Under the pieces are notes generated by a model. It saw only the letters and a program-made list of their open reading frames with translations, did no database searches and was not told where the DNA came from. The translations under genes were made by a program, and so were the position numbers. Of a DNA stretch of 64,000 nucleotides, positions 1 through 10,082 are shown in pieces (position 1 is the stretch's first letter; every line of letters begins with the position of its first letter). This stretch comes from Rhynchopus euleeides (taxonomy: Eukaryota > Euglenozoa > Diplonemea > Diplonemida > Diplonemidae): contig OY723250.1 of NCBI GenBank assembly GCA_963210315.1, forward strand, positions 1,984,001-2,048,000, given 5' to 3'.

Positions 1-1280
1 TTGTGGGGAACCTGTCGATTGCTATCGGTGTGACCCTCCTATCTTACGTGGTGGTGTGCATTGTGTTCAAATGCTTTCCGCAGTTCCTACCGGTGCATCA
101 TCTGCTGGCTGCGAAAGGGCTGACACGCTTCCCTTCTGTCGCACTCTTCTTCTTCCTCATCCTGTACCAAGGCACTGTGTACGCATCTCTGAGGCTGCTT
201 GCGTACAACAGCACATTTGAAGAGCTGGTTGCAGGCATCTGCAGCACCTCCTGCTGCGCTGTCGTCCCTGTGTGCACTGCCTACACGGTGAAGGCGTCTG
301 TGCCACAGAAGGGTCTGTACGAACCAGAGCTGGGTGCTGGTCCTCTGCGTGTGTTCCTGCTGGGTCCTGGTGAGTGGGTGGCTGCATCACGCGATGACAT
401 GTGGAACCAGCGCTTCTTCTCGATGATCAAGCCCTTCAACGAGAAGGCGTGCTGGTTTGCCGCCTTCAGCTTCCTGCTGTCGTTTGCTGTGGCAGCGCTG
501 AACGTGCCGGAGGTGGACACACTCATCCAGTGCGGGCACCTGAAGCTGGGCATCGGTGTGCTCTTCGCTGTGATGTCGCTGTTCGTGGCTGTCCTCCGAC
601 CCTACGCACGCACACGCGACACAGTCACCTACTTCCTGATGCACTCACTCACCAGCACTGCGCTGTTCCTCCAGGCCTTCGGGCTCTACAGTGAGAACCT
701 CAACAACTGGCGCTTCGCCCCTTCTGCCACGCTGTTCCAAGCATGCTTCATCATCGTGCTGGCCAAGGCTGCTGTCGACGTGATCTGCGATGCTTATGTT
801 GCTTTCATGGGGCGCCGTGAGACGATGCAGGCGGCGTACTGGGAGCGAGCCCATGCACCTCTGCCTGAGAAGGTCCCTGTTGATGTCACAGAACCCCCTG
901 AGGAGATGCTCCTGATGAAGGACACAGTCAGCAGCGGTACCCGCAGCCCGATCAACGCTTCTTTCAACGACGGCCGCAGGCCTTTTTTTGGCGACAGTTC
1001 ATCCCCCACAGGCAAGACACCGGTGCACCTGACGGAGTCGCTGCTCTCCGACTCGGAAGGCGTGTCGTCGTTCGTCGTGGGGCGGCAGCGCAGGTCTTTC
1101 CTCGGCCCCTCCTCACGCGCCAGCAACAGCATGATCCTGATGAGCGACGACGGCTCCCCGCGCAGCCCACTCCCGCTCCCCCGCTCTCGCGGGTACCCGC
1201 AGTCGCCCATGACCCCGTCACCAACATCTATCGGTTCCATACGCATTAACCGCACCGGGCGGAAGACGTTGCTCGTCTGA
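1..1280 (+). CDS. Stalked multi-pass membrane protein, copy A (C-terminal part; 5' end outside window)
   Basis: The reading frame enters from the left edge inside the first membrane helix and runs to a TGA at 1278-1280. It matches the C-terminal region of copies B and D almost base for base over roughly the first 800 bp. It shows about seven hydrophobic segments, starting with [17 protein letters not shown], a [14 protein letters not shown] loop, and a roughly 150-residue Ser/Arg/Pro-rich tail that should be cytosolic. The tail keeps motifs shared with B: EMLL-KD, LTESLLS, GRQRRSF, SNS and SPRSPL. The signal peptide, cysteine module and stalk expected from the homologues would lie to the left of the window. 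A surface receptor, channel-like or anchor role is possible. I do not recognise a named family. Confidence 0.85.
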   Translation, partial: VGNLSIAIGVTLLSYVVVCIVFKCFPQFLPVHHLLAAKGLTRFPSVALFFFLILYQGTVYASLRLLAYNSTFEELVAGICSTSCCAVVPVCTAYTVKASVPQKGLYEPELGAGPLRVFLLGPGEWVAASRDDMWNQRFFSMIKPFNEKACWFAAFSFLLSFAVAALNVPEVDTLIQCGHLKLGIGVLFAVMSLFVAVLRPYARTRDTVTYFLMHSLTSTALFLQAFGLYSENLNNWRFAPSATLFQACFIIVLAKAAVDVICDAYVAFMGRRETMQAAYWERAHAPLPEKVPVDVTEPPEEMLLMKDTVSSGTRSPINASFNDGRRPFFGDSSSPTGKTPVHLTESLLSDSEGVSSFVVGRQRRSFLGPSSRASNSMILMSDDGSPRSPLPLPRSRGYPQSPMTPSPTSIGSIRINRTGRKTLLV

Positions 1281-2780
1281 ATGCACCTTGTTCTAGTTCT
1301 GCGCCGTTGTCCAGCAGGCAAGGGGTTGCTGTATTCAAGTGTGACAGCAGTATTCATATTCGGTTCAACATACTGCGACACCGATCCGGAGGGCACTTGC
1401 CACCCTTTGGGCACCCTTACTCATGTGCCGTTGGTGGCCGCTCTGTGCCAACACTCATGATGCCGATGGCATGCTTTGTCGCGGCACCTCGGTCCTGAGC
1501 TCTGCCTGTTGAAGTGGGTTACTGCAGCAGAGTTCTTTTTCCCCATCTCCACACACGCCCCTCAGTGTGACGAGGCCCTATAACACCAACACCCGCTCTT
1601 GCGGAGACAGTGCCGTGATCTGTTCTTATTTGGCCGCATCCGTTGCGTTGTACTCTATTTTGCTATCCAAAAAGAAACATCACGCGCTCCACCGAAGTGG
1701 TGGAAGCGGCCTACATGGCCGCCATATTTCCTTTCCCGTTTGCCTTTCCACCACCCGCTCTTCTGCACCCGGCAGGGGGGTGTTCCTTTCACGCGTATTC
1801 CATTCTTTTAGTTCCTTTCGTCAGCTGATTGAGGGTGTGATATGAGGGTACCCCTCGCAAATGCAGCCATGCAAATGGGGTTGTGTCTACCCCGCTGCCT
1901 CCAGCACCCACCCGCCGCCCCTTGCCCTGGCGTTTTGTGCGGGCCCTCAGACGCGACCCGTCCTTCCGCGGAGCTCACCACCCACAGCAACTGCAGTTGG
2001 TGTGGTGGCTCTGGGCACAAGGGCACGAACACGTTTGCAAAGCGGCCACAACCCGCCAGTCAAGACACTTGGGCGGGGATCGGGCAGTGTCGGATCCCTG
2101 CACAGGGAAGTGCGGCGGGTGAATGTTGGGCGGAGGTGGGAGGCGGAGGGGGTGGGGTGGCGTGGAGTGGAGTGGAGTGGAGTGGGGAGTTGCGCGTGAT
2201 ATGGTGCCGTTCCAGATGTGTGATAAAATGTGCGTGCCCTTGGAGTGCACCCCTACTCACGACAGCCAGGTTACGTGGCCTGCCGGGGGGGGGGGGGGGC
2301 TTGTAGGTCTGGAAGGTGTTACAGTGCAACGCAAACAGTACTGCTGGGTGACTTACTACAGGGAGGTTCATGATCAGTGAGGTCAGGTCATGACCAGTGC
2401 CTTCAGGAAGAAAGAGAGTGCAAGAAACGGGATTGATCAAGCGGGTGATACTTTGGCATGAATAGGGTGCGGCTCAAGTGCCGCACTCTACTACACTCTG
2501 CCGGCTTGCGTGCAATGAAATGTTTTGTTGACCTACACTCCACGCCCCAACGTGCAGGTGATCTGAAGGTTGCACACAACGAAACAAAAGAACCGGCAAT
2601 CCTTTTTGGCCGAACACAAATCACCCCTGCTTGTGAAAGAAGAGTGCCAGGCCGAGAAAAGAGCACTGGCAGCAATGTGTGTTCAGATGTGTTTCTCTGC
2701 TTGTCACCTCCCTTCTGCACACCAACACCTCCGGTTCCACATACAAGCACATTTGCATACTGGATCCTGTACTTCTATTC

Positions 2781-2982
2781 ACGAGCGACGAAGCGGAGCG
2801 AAGTCGCGAAGTAACGAAAGAACAATACACCTCTGAAGCTGGGAATATCACCTTCTCGGGCCTCGACACAGCCTTGAGACAGATGCGCGCTCAGCAGTAA
2901 TTTAAAAGTCATCCTGGTTTGTTTCATACAGTTGCGGGGCAGAGTGTCTACCACAAAACAAAAGGCGCCATTTTTTTTCTCT
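2781..2982 (+). repeat. Dispersed repeat family R1, copy 1
   Basis: It begins ACGAGCGACGAAGCG and continues through CGCGAAGTAACGAA, CTGAAGCT, CTCGACACAGCCTTGAGACAG, a CAGTTGC-GGGCAGAGTGTC block and AAAGGCGCC followed by T-rich DNA. The same succession of blocks occurs at 41011, 42753, 61850 and 62608. The copies are diverged, roughly 200 bp long, on the same strand, and have no coding potential. A short interspersed or non-autonomous element is the simplest reading. Confidence 0.7.
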
Positions 2983-3650
2983 CTTGTGATGTGATAGTAC
3001 CGAACAGGCTGTTGGCAGCGCGCAGTATTCTCCTCAACAGACAAACCAGACAAAAATCGGAGCAGCGCCCCTCTCACCGGGGGCTGCAACACGGCCAAAA
3101 GTCGTTGAAATTGTTCACAACAATATTGGGCACGCACACCGAAATGTCATGCTGTATTTTCATTGACAGTTCGGGTGCAGCCCAACTGGAGGGGGACATT
3201 TCTGTGCCGAATATCGGATCTTACGACCCCGATGACACGGCAACAGCTATCACCTCCTGTGCCAAGGGGAAGCGCACCAGCCGCCACTCAGCACCTTCAT
3301 CAGGCCACTGACGTCGTTTTCCCGGCTGAGTGCTCTTCCCTACGTTTTGCCTTGCTGGCCATGGCTAATTCTACAGGATGGCGTGCCGTCACCCTGTTGC
3401 CTCTCGGTTAGTCGTGTTTGCTGCTGTTTTTTTGTTATTTGCGTTTCCCTCCACACACACCCATCACTGGGACCTCTGTATTGTTCTGAGAACTTCTCCA
3501 CAACGTACCACTTCCCACCCCCCTCTCCTCGCCTTTCCTTCTGGTTCTTACAACCGTGGGGTGGTGGGGCGCGCCCAGGCAGCTCCCCTGCCCGCCGTCA
3601 GTTGGTATTGTGATTTTGTGCACAACCGGACGGGTTTCCTCCTCCTACGG

Positions 3651-3721
3651 CAGTGGCGGCAGCGTACGGCGGTACGCACTTTCTGGAAAACGCGCTGCGT
3701 ACGCGTATGCAGCCACCACTG
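3651..3721. mobile_element. 71-bp hAT-like miniature inverted-repeat element
   Basis: The left end CAGTGGCGGCAGCGTACG faces a right end GCAGCCACCACTG, its near inverted complement. The interior keeps GTACGCACTTTCTG and CGCGCTGCGTACGCGTA, also found in the 438-bp element at 51274. The flanking octamers TCCTACGG and CCCTGCGA match at 5 of 8 positions, consistent with an old, diverged 8-bp target duplication. It is internally deleted and has no coding capacity. Confidence 0.7.
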
Positions 3722-4948
3722 CCCTGCGATAGGGTTTCCTGGTTGGGCTGCCCTGTTGTGTCCCGTGTTGGATGCGCCAGCGAGTCCCACCCCGATCTGT
3801 GGGATTGCACTCCTTTTGTGCCTCCCCACCACCGCAGACTTCTTAGCCACTGCCGTTGGCTGCGAAGTCGAAGTTTCCACCCCCTGCTGCCTCACACCCC
3901 GCTGTGTGGTGTGTGACCTCCAAACCCCTGGTTCTGCTCCTGCCGCCCCCACCCCCCTTCCTCCACGCCCTCCATGCTTGGCAGGGCAGATCGCAGATTG
4001 CACCGCCTGAATGGCCTGGGTGCCCCCTCCTGCACACCATAGCCACCCCTTCTCGCAGGGGCACTTGGACAGTTCGTAGTTGGGATGATGTCCTGAGCCA
4101 AGGCACTGTGGGATCCGTGCATGCGATGTTGCCAGGTACCCGTAGCACATCAAAAGAACTGAGAAACTGGGCATCGGCCAAGCTGTGCGAGACACAAAAT
4201 ATGTGATTGTAGGCGGAAACGCGGCCTTTGCTTCCCACCTACAACCGCCTGTGATAAAACTTCTTCGAATCGAATCTATGCGCGGAAGCGTCAACGCATC
4301 GAACAAAAAAGCGCAAGACGGAGAGGCAGAGTGCCACGAGAAAATTGCCAGCGCTCTGCTCTTGTTAGTTGCGTTGACTCACCCACCACACAATAGCCCA
4401 GAGTTTTGTCCATGGATGGTGAGGCGTGTAGATAGCACGCTTGGCTGTAGTTGCGGTAGGTACGTTCGCACAAGTGTGCTTTATAAAAAGTGTGTCAGAC
4501 GGGGCCCGATCAATCGTCGCTTTTTTTTTTGGGTTATCGGCACCAAACACAACAAAGCGACAGTACAGCTTTGCAGTGTATGTGTGCTGTGGCTCATAGT
4601 GGCCGCCAAAAAGGGATTATTTGGGTTGGAATTACTCGGGAGGAGCCTTTATTCCGGGATGCTGACCCTTCGTTGCGAGTTCTCTGGGGCCGGCCCACTT
4701 GCTGATGTGAACACTCACATCGGATCGGATATCAGGGGGCCGAAAAGCTCTGTCATTTTCCCACACATCCCGCCCACCTTGCTCTGTGGTTGCCCTCTAG
4801 CAATTGTCACCCGCCTCTTTCCGAAGTGCGAGGTTACCAGGATTGTGAGTCTGCAATGGGTTGGGTCGCCTGGGGGCGTGCCTTGCTTGATCCCATTCGG
4901 CGCGTTGCTTGTATTCTCTTTTTACTCTGTCCGTGCCTGCGTGCTCTG

Positions 4949-4968
4949 TGTGTGTGTGTGTGTGTGTG
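4949..4968. repeat. (GT)n microsatellite
   Basis: A short uninterrupted run of alternating T and G in non-coding DNA. Confidence 0.85.
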
Positions 4969-5600
4969 GCTTCGTCAAACCCACCTGTCTGTTCTGCAAG
5001 CACTCTTCCTCCCCCAGTGCATATGGTGGCATGCTGTGGCATTCTGCCTCTGCGTCAGACAGAAGCAAACGTGCAAAAGAAAAAGTGTCATGAATGCCGC
5101 CCGCAACCAGGCGCTGCAGCTTATCCCGGATGGCTCGTCGCTGCGGTGACACAATCATATTTCAAACAACCCCGTTCTTTGCCTTGCGGTTGCGACAGCA
5201 AGCGGAAAGCTCGGGGCAAAAAAATGCGCGAAAATCGCACTTTTCGGGGGCATGCGAAGGCCCTCTCGTCTTCATCGGGTTGGCTGAGGTCTTGTGTGTG
5301 CTGTACTGCAAGGGGGTGGGGACGTGGCTCAGCACTGCCATGTGTGCTGCGTCTGTGCCGCTGCCGGGGGTTCGATACATCTGGCTGTGCGTCTTGTGGG
5401 TGTCTTTCAGGCCCGCGGAGGCGATTCGGCTTTGAGCTTCCCCCAGGGGATTGTGGTCAGGTGCAAATGTGCTCGTATGGCTGCAGGGCAGACTTGGTGG
5501 CAGATGGGCAATCTGCACTTCTTCTTCAGGTTGCTCTCTCATCGCACAGCTGCCACTGCAGGAATGTTCTGTTCACATCACCACACCGCCACACCACCTG

Positions 5601-5618
5601 CACACCACACGCCCACAG
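5601..5618 (+). promoter_or_regulatory. Conserved CA-rich leader block ending in CACAG, before gene B
   Basis: The block reads CACACCACACGCCCACAG and ends 33 nt before the ATG at 5652. Related blocks end 32, 32 and 30 nt before the starts of C, D and E. An AG at a fixed distance from the start could be a splice or trans-splice acceptor, a 5'-UTR element or a core-promoter element. The sequence cannot separate these. Confidence 0.5.
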
Positions 5619-5651
5619 AGAGACATGCACGGCTTGCACCGTGCATGGGAA

Positions 5652-8600
5652 ATGAGACAGTATGGCCGGATGTTCCTACACACGGTCTATCTGATGCTGA
5701 TGTTGGGCACAGCCCAGGCTGACGTCACATACTGGTTCAAGGGGGTGAAGATTCTGCAGAAGGAGAGAGGAAATGAGGCTTTTACGAATGAGGAATATGC
5801 GTTTGATGGGGAAATATCTGTGAACAGCATCAAGAAGGACCTTAACTGTATCACGTGTTCATCCAACAACGCAGACTGCCAGAAGACTGGGACATGGGCG
5901 GCCTCTGGAAACCAGAGGGACAGTGGCACGGCGCTTACCCTGCGGATTACGATGGACGCGTGGGAGAGGGACAGTAGTGGGTGGTGTCCATATGCGAGTG
6001 GGGATGACGGGCGGAAGCAGAGGACATGTGACTTCGATATGAAGGCATACGCGATTCGCACCGTGCATACTGTGCGTTGCGACAAGGATGGGACATACAT
6101 CGATGTTCAGTTTGAGTGGTGGCCTGACGACACACCAGCTCCGCCAACACCGGCACCCCCGACACCTGGGCCGACCCCGTCGCCTCCGACGCCGTCACCA
6201 CCGACGCCCGCACCTCCAACACCGTCACCGCCAACACCGTCACCACCGACCCCTGCACCTCCAACACCGGCACCTCCCACACCCGCTCCACCAACTCCTG
6301 CACCTCCAACTCCAGCACCGCCAACACCCGCTCCGCCAACTCCTGCACCTCCGACGCCTGCACCGCCCACACCTGCACCTCCAACTCCTGCACCTCCAAC
6401 ACCGGCACCTCCCACACCCGCTCCACCAACGCCTGCACCTCCAACTCCAGCACCGCCAACACCTGCTCCGCCAACTCCTGCACCTCCGACGCCTGCACCA
6501 CCGACACCTGCACCGCCCACACAGGCTCCTCCAACACCTGCACCGCCGACTCCAGCACCACCGACACCTGCACCTCCAACACCGGCACCTCCGACACCTG
6601 CCCCGCCTACTCCTTCACCACCGACACCTGCACCTCCAACACCCGCACCGCCAACACCTGCACCACCAACGCCTGCGCCGCCAACACCCGCGCCTCCAAC
6701 GCCGTCACCTCCAACCCCAGCACCACCTACTCCTGCACCGCCCACACAGGCTCCTCCAACACCTGCACCGCCGACTCCAGCACCACCGACACCTGCACCT
6801 CCAACACCGGCACCTCCGACACCTGCCCCGCCTACTCCTTCACCACCGACACCTGCACCTCCAACACCCGCACCGCCAACACCTGCACCACCAACGCCTG
6901 CGCCGCCAACACCCGCGCCTCCAACGCCGTCACCTCCAACCCCAGCACCACCTACTCCTGCACCGCCCACACAGGCTCCTCCAACACCTGCACCTCCAAC
7001 GCCTGCACCGCCAACACTGGCACCTCCGACGCCAGCACCACCCACACCGGCACCTCCAACGCCAGCTCCACCGACACCTGCACCGCCGACTCCGGCACCG
7101 GCAACTTCTGCACCACCAACACCTGCGCCGCCAACACCCGCGCCACCTACTCTTTCACCACCGACACCCGCCCCGCCGACACCGGCTCCTCCGACACTGG
7201 CACCGCCAACACCTGCGCCGCCTACTTCTTCACCACCGACTCCTGCCCCGCCGACGCCAGCACCACTGACACTGTCGCCCCCGACACCGGCACCAGCAAC
7301 GCCTGTTCCTGCGACAGCTGCGCCACCCACACCCGCACCACAGACCACAGCGCCGGAGACGCATGGGCCCACAGCAGCACCTGACACGTTGTCACCGCCC
7401 ACCGCAGCACCCCCCACCGCTTCGCCACCAGCGCTTGTGCTTCAGTGCCCCGAGACGGTCACGGACGAGGAACTCCGTGCACGCAAGGTGATGTTGCATG
7501 GGTACGACAACAGTGGCACACCGATGCAGCTGGGCTTCAGTGCCACAGGCCTGACAGCAGGTGTGACCAACGGTGTGGAGCACCTCTCCAAGAGGCAAGG
7601 GTTCTGGCGGCACATCGAAGACACAAGCAAGCCTGGCGCCTTCACAGTGCAGTTGGGCCATCCGCTGTTCGAAGGCGGGCACGACGAGGAGGTGCGTCTG
7701 ACGGTGACGAACCTGGCGTCGTCCCTCAGCTCCAGCTGTGTCGTGCGTGTGCAGTCCTCTGGTGCGACGCAGGCAGCAGAGGAGCCTTCGCTGGGGCGCG
7801 GTGCTGGGGCAGCCACTGCCGTTGCTGTCGGTGCTGCGGGCGCTGCCACCACGCTGTCGCTGCTGAGCACCGTGTCGTGTGGCGGGGAGGAGGACCTGCC
7901 CTTCATCCTGCACCCCACAGGGTTGAGTCTCCACGGCAGCCCGTACCTGGGTGCCATTGTGGGGAACCTGTCGATTGCTATCGGTGTGACTCTCCTGTCT
8001 TACGTGGTGGTGTGCATTGTGTTCAAGTGCCTCCCGCAGTGCCTTCCAGTCCAGCGTCTGCTGGCTGCGAAAGGGCTGACACGCTTCCCTTCTGTCGCAC
8101 TCTTCTTCTTCCTCATCCTGTACCAAGGCACTGCATACGCATCTCTGAGGCTGCTTGCGTACAACAATTCATTTAAAGAGCTGGTTGCAGGCATCTGCAG
8201 CACTGCCTTCTGCATTGTCGTCCCTGTGTGCACTGCCTACACGGTGAAGGCGTCTGTGCCACAGAAGGGTCTGTACGCACTGGAGCCAGGTGCTGGTCCT
8301 CCGCGTGTGTTCCTGCTGGGTCCTGGTGAGTGGGTGGCTGCATCACGCGATGACATGTGGAACCAGCGCTTCTTCTCGATGATCAAGCCCTTCAACGAGA
8401 AGGCGTGCTGGTTTGCCGCCTTCAGCTTCCTGCTGTCGTTTGCGGTGGCAGCGCTGAACGTGCCAGAGGTGGACGCACTCATCCAGTGCGGGCACCTGAA
8501 GCTGGGCATCGGTGTGCTCTTCGCTGTGATGGCGCTGTTCGTGGCTGTCCTCCGACCCTACGCACGCACACGCGACACAGTCACCTACTTCGTGATGCAC

Positions 8601-9206
8601 TCACTCACCAGTGCAGCCGTCTTCCTCCAGGCCTTCGGGCTGTACAGCGAGAACCTCAACAACTGGCGATTCGCCCATTCCACCTCACTGTTCCAGGTGT
8701 GCTTCATCATCGTGCTGATCAAGGCCGCTGTCGACATGATCTGTGATGCTTACGTGGTTCTCACCTCACGCCGTGGGAGGCTGCAGGCAGCACACTGGGA
8801 GCGGGGCGATGCCGTCATGAAGGAGGTGTCTGTCGAGATGGACGACACTGACGAGATGCTCCTCGCAAAGGACGACAGCAGCAGCGGTTCCGTCAGCATC
8901 GTCAGCCGCTCCCTCAACGACAGCCGCAGGGTTCTGGGCGAGAGCTCAGCCGACCTCGGCAGGAGGCCGTCGCAGCTGACAGAGTCGCTGCTCTCGGAGT
9001 CGGATGCAATGTACACTCCTGCTGGGCGGCAGCGCAGGTCTTACTTCTCACACTCCTCACGCCGCAGCAACAGCATTGCTGTGGGTGAGGACGCTGTGCC
9101 ACGCAGCCCTCTGCGTGCATCGCACGCCTTCCCCCCCGCTGTCGCGAACGCCCTCAGCAGGTCCACGCGCATGAGCCCTGTGGGTGGTGTTTCTGTTGTG
9201 ATATGA
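5652..9206 (+). CDS. Stalked seven-helix surface protein, copy B
   Basis: This is a predicted 1184-residue membrane protein. The start at 5652 matches the starts of C, D and E and gives a signal peptide ([19 protein letters not shown]...AQA). An in-frame ATG at 5625 would only lengthen the n-region. Residues about 24-158 form the cysteine module ([24 protein letters not shown] and a final C before the QFEWW edge). Residues about 160-590 are [10 protein letters not shown] pentapeptides. Residues about 596-720 are a compact domain starting [12 protein letters not shown]. About seven membrane helices span 766-1040, with GPGEWV near 891. The tail is Ser/Arg-rich with LTESLLS and GRQRRS. It probably sits in the plasma membrane with the stalk outside. 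The family is unrecognised. Adhesin, receptor and coat roles are all open. Confidence 0.9.
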   Translation: MRQYGRMFLHTVYLMLMLGTAQADVTYWFKGVKILQKERGNEAFTNEEYAFDGEISVNSIKKDLNCITCSSNNADCQKTGTWAASGNQRDSGTALTLRITMDAWERDSSGWCPYASGDDGRKQRTCDFDMKAYAIRTVHTVRCDKDGTYIDVQFEWWPDDTPAPPTPAPPTPGPTPSPPTPSPPTPAPPTPSPPTPSPPTPAPPTPAPPTPAPPTPAPPTPAPPTPAPPTPAPPTPAPPTPAPPTPAPPTPAPPTPAPPTPAPPTPAPPTPAPPTPAPPTPAPPTPAPPTQAPPTPAPPTPAPPTPAPPTPAPPTPAPPTPSPPTPAPPTPAPPTPAPPTPAPPTPAPPTPSPPTPAPPTPAPPTQAPPTPAPPTPAPPTPAPPTPAPPTPAPPTPSPPTPAPPTPAPPTPAPPTPAPPTPAPPTPSPPTPAPPTPAPPTQAPPTPAPPTPAPPTLAPPTPAPPTPAPPTPAPPTPAPPTPAPATSAPPTPAPPTPAPPTLSPPTPAPPTPAPPTLAPPTPAPPTSSPPTPAPPTPAPLTLSPPTPAPATPVPATAAPPTPAPQTTAPETHGPTAAPDTLSPPTAAPPTASPPALVLQCPETVTDEELRARKVMLHGYDNSGTPMQLGFSATGLTAGVTNGVEHLSKRQGFWRHIEDTSKPGAFTVQLGHPLFEGGHDEEVRLTVTNLASSLSSSCVVRVQSSGATQAAEEPSLGRGAGAATAVAVGAAGAATTLSLLSTVSCGGEEDLPFILHPTGLSLHGSPYLGAIVGNLSIAIGVTLLSYVVVCIVFKCLPQCLPVQRLLAAKGLTRFPSVALFFFLILYQGTAYASLRLLAYNNSFKELVAGICSTAFCIVVPVCTAYTVKASVPQKGLYALEPGAGPPRVFLLGPGEWVAASRDDMWNQRFFSMIKPFNEKACWFAAFSFLLSFAVAALNVPEVDALIQCGHLKLGIGVLFAVMALFVAVLRPYARTRDTVTYFVMHSLTSAAVFLQAFGLYSENLNNWRFAHSTSLFQVCFIIVLIKAAVDMICDAYVVLTSRRGRLQAAHWERGDAVMKEVSVEMDDTDEMLLAKDDSSSGSVSIVSRSLNDSRRVLGESSADLGRRPSQLTESLLSESDAMYTPAGRQRRSYFSHSSRRSNSIAVGEDAVPRSPLRASHAFPPAVANALSRSTRMSPVGGVSVVI
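6130..7430 (+). repeat. PPTPx stalk repeat of gene B, with 225-bp higher-order units
   Basis: A 15-nt coding repeat (CCN CCN ACN CCN xxx) in which x is mostly Ala. A longer 225-bp unit (15 pentapeptides) starting at ACAGGCTCCTCC recurs at 6521, 6746 and, partly, 6971, so it arose by duplication of blocks that are multiples of the 15-nt unit. The last part (about 7260-7430) is less regular ([17 protein letters not shown]). Confidence 0.9.
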
Positions 9207-9868
9207 GCCTTGACCACGCCTTGACCCCAGTGTCTTCCTCGTTGTGTCCCTTCCGGCGTGGTCAGAAGGGAAACCCCGATGCCAGTTCCGAGTCACCTCT
9301 GTGGCAGTTCCGAGAGGGTCCCGATCGCATCACATTCTGTTCCCGTGCCTGTCGTCCCGCCAGGTGGGGTGCTGGTCGTCAATAACTGTGTCTTGTTGGC
9401 CGTGTTACTCTCGACGGCCTGCCAGGCACACTGTTATACATCCCAGCCCGATCGCATATGCACGTTTCAGGCTGTTGATGGTTGAAAATTCCCGTATCGA
9501 GCTTGAGTTATGCTGCAGCGGCCAGCCGTTCCCGTAACTCGGAACTTTTCTTGACATTCGCATCTCATCATTCCAAGCGCTGTTCCCTGTGTCCCCTGTG
9601 TTCCCTCCATCCCCTCCATCACCACCACCTACTCCTTGTGCCCTGAATTGGTCTGTGAGAGTTGTGAACGAAGAGCGGTGCTCCTTTTTTTATTTTGCGG
9701 GCCTCAAGTTATTTTGTGTTTGGCAAGCGTCAACGAATCACGACCATCGCATTTTTTAGCGGAGCATGATCAGAACGGCAGGACTTGACAGCGGACCCTG
9801 TTTGTCAGAGCAGGCAACTTCCATCAGGAGCATGCCCTGGTTGCGAAAGGAAACGCCACTGCTCCGTG
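9207..9868. other. Downstream region of gene B
   Basis: No gene is seen. The segment between the stop of B and the hAT element has no repeat I can name. A T-rich stretch near 9685-9700 could lie near the transcript end, but no signal is certain. Confidence 0.5.
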
Positions 9869-9876
9869 AACATGTG
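9869..9876. repeat. Left target-site duplication AACATGTG
   Basis: Identical to 14471-14478. The 8-bp length is typical of hAT insertion. Confidence 0.9.
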
Positions 9877-10082
9877 CAGGCCTGGGCGGGGAACCAGCCC
9901 TTTTTCCGGGTTTTTTGGGTCGGGGAACCAGGTTTTTTCTAAGAATTTTTACAAGGGATTTTTTGCTCACCCCCCCACAGGTTTCAGGCGCGTGCCCGTC
10001 AGGCGGGACTTTTTCTATGATTTCTACGATGAAAACCACCCCCCCGCCCCCACCCCCCCCCCCTTCTAAGAACGATGATGGC

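Larger units (their letters stand above)
1281..5600. other. Intergenic region A-B, no convincing gene
   Basis: Short frames occur on both strands, but none has a signal, domain or composition resembling the real genes here. It holds a GAGTG microsatellite-like run near 2170-2200, a G run at 2285-2299, one copy of a five-copy dispersed repeat (2781-2982), a 71-bp hAT-like miniature element (3651-3721), a GCGTCAACGCATC motif near 4288 and a (GT)n tract near 4949-4968. Confidence 0.6.

Noticed and set aside
3548..4306. 252-codon minus-strand frame
   Set aside because: It spans the 71-bp miniature element and overlaps frames of similar length on the other strand. Nothing supports coding.
4185..5093. 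302-codon plus-strand frame before gene B
   Set aside because: It contains the dispersed GCGTCAACGCATC motif and the (GT)n microsatellite translated as CVCVCVC, with no domain. The same peptide piece (SVNASN) appears near 23290 from the same repeat.
5727..9206. Assignment of the seven-helix region to G-protein-coupled receptors or kinetoplastid DGF-1-like proteins
   Set aside because: The helix count and large ectodomain recall both, but I see no diagnostic motif. The resemblance is in layout only, so no family name is given.
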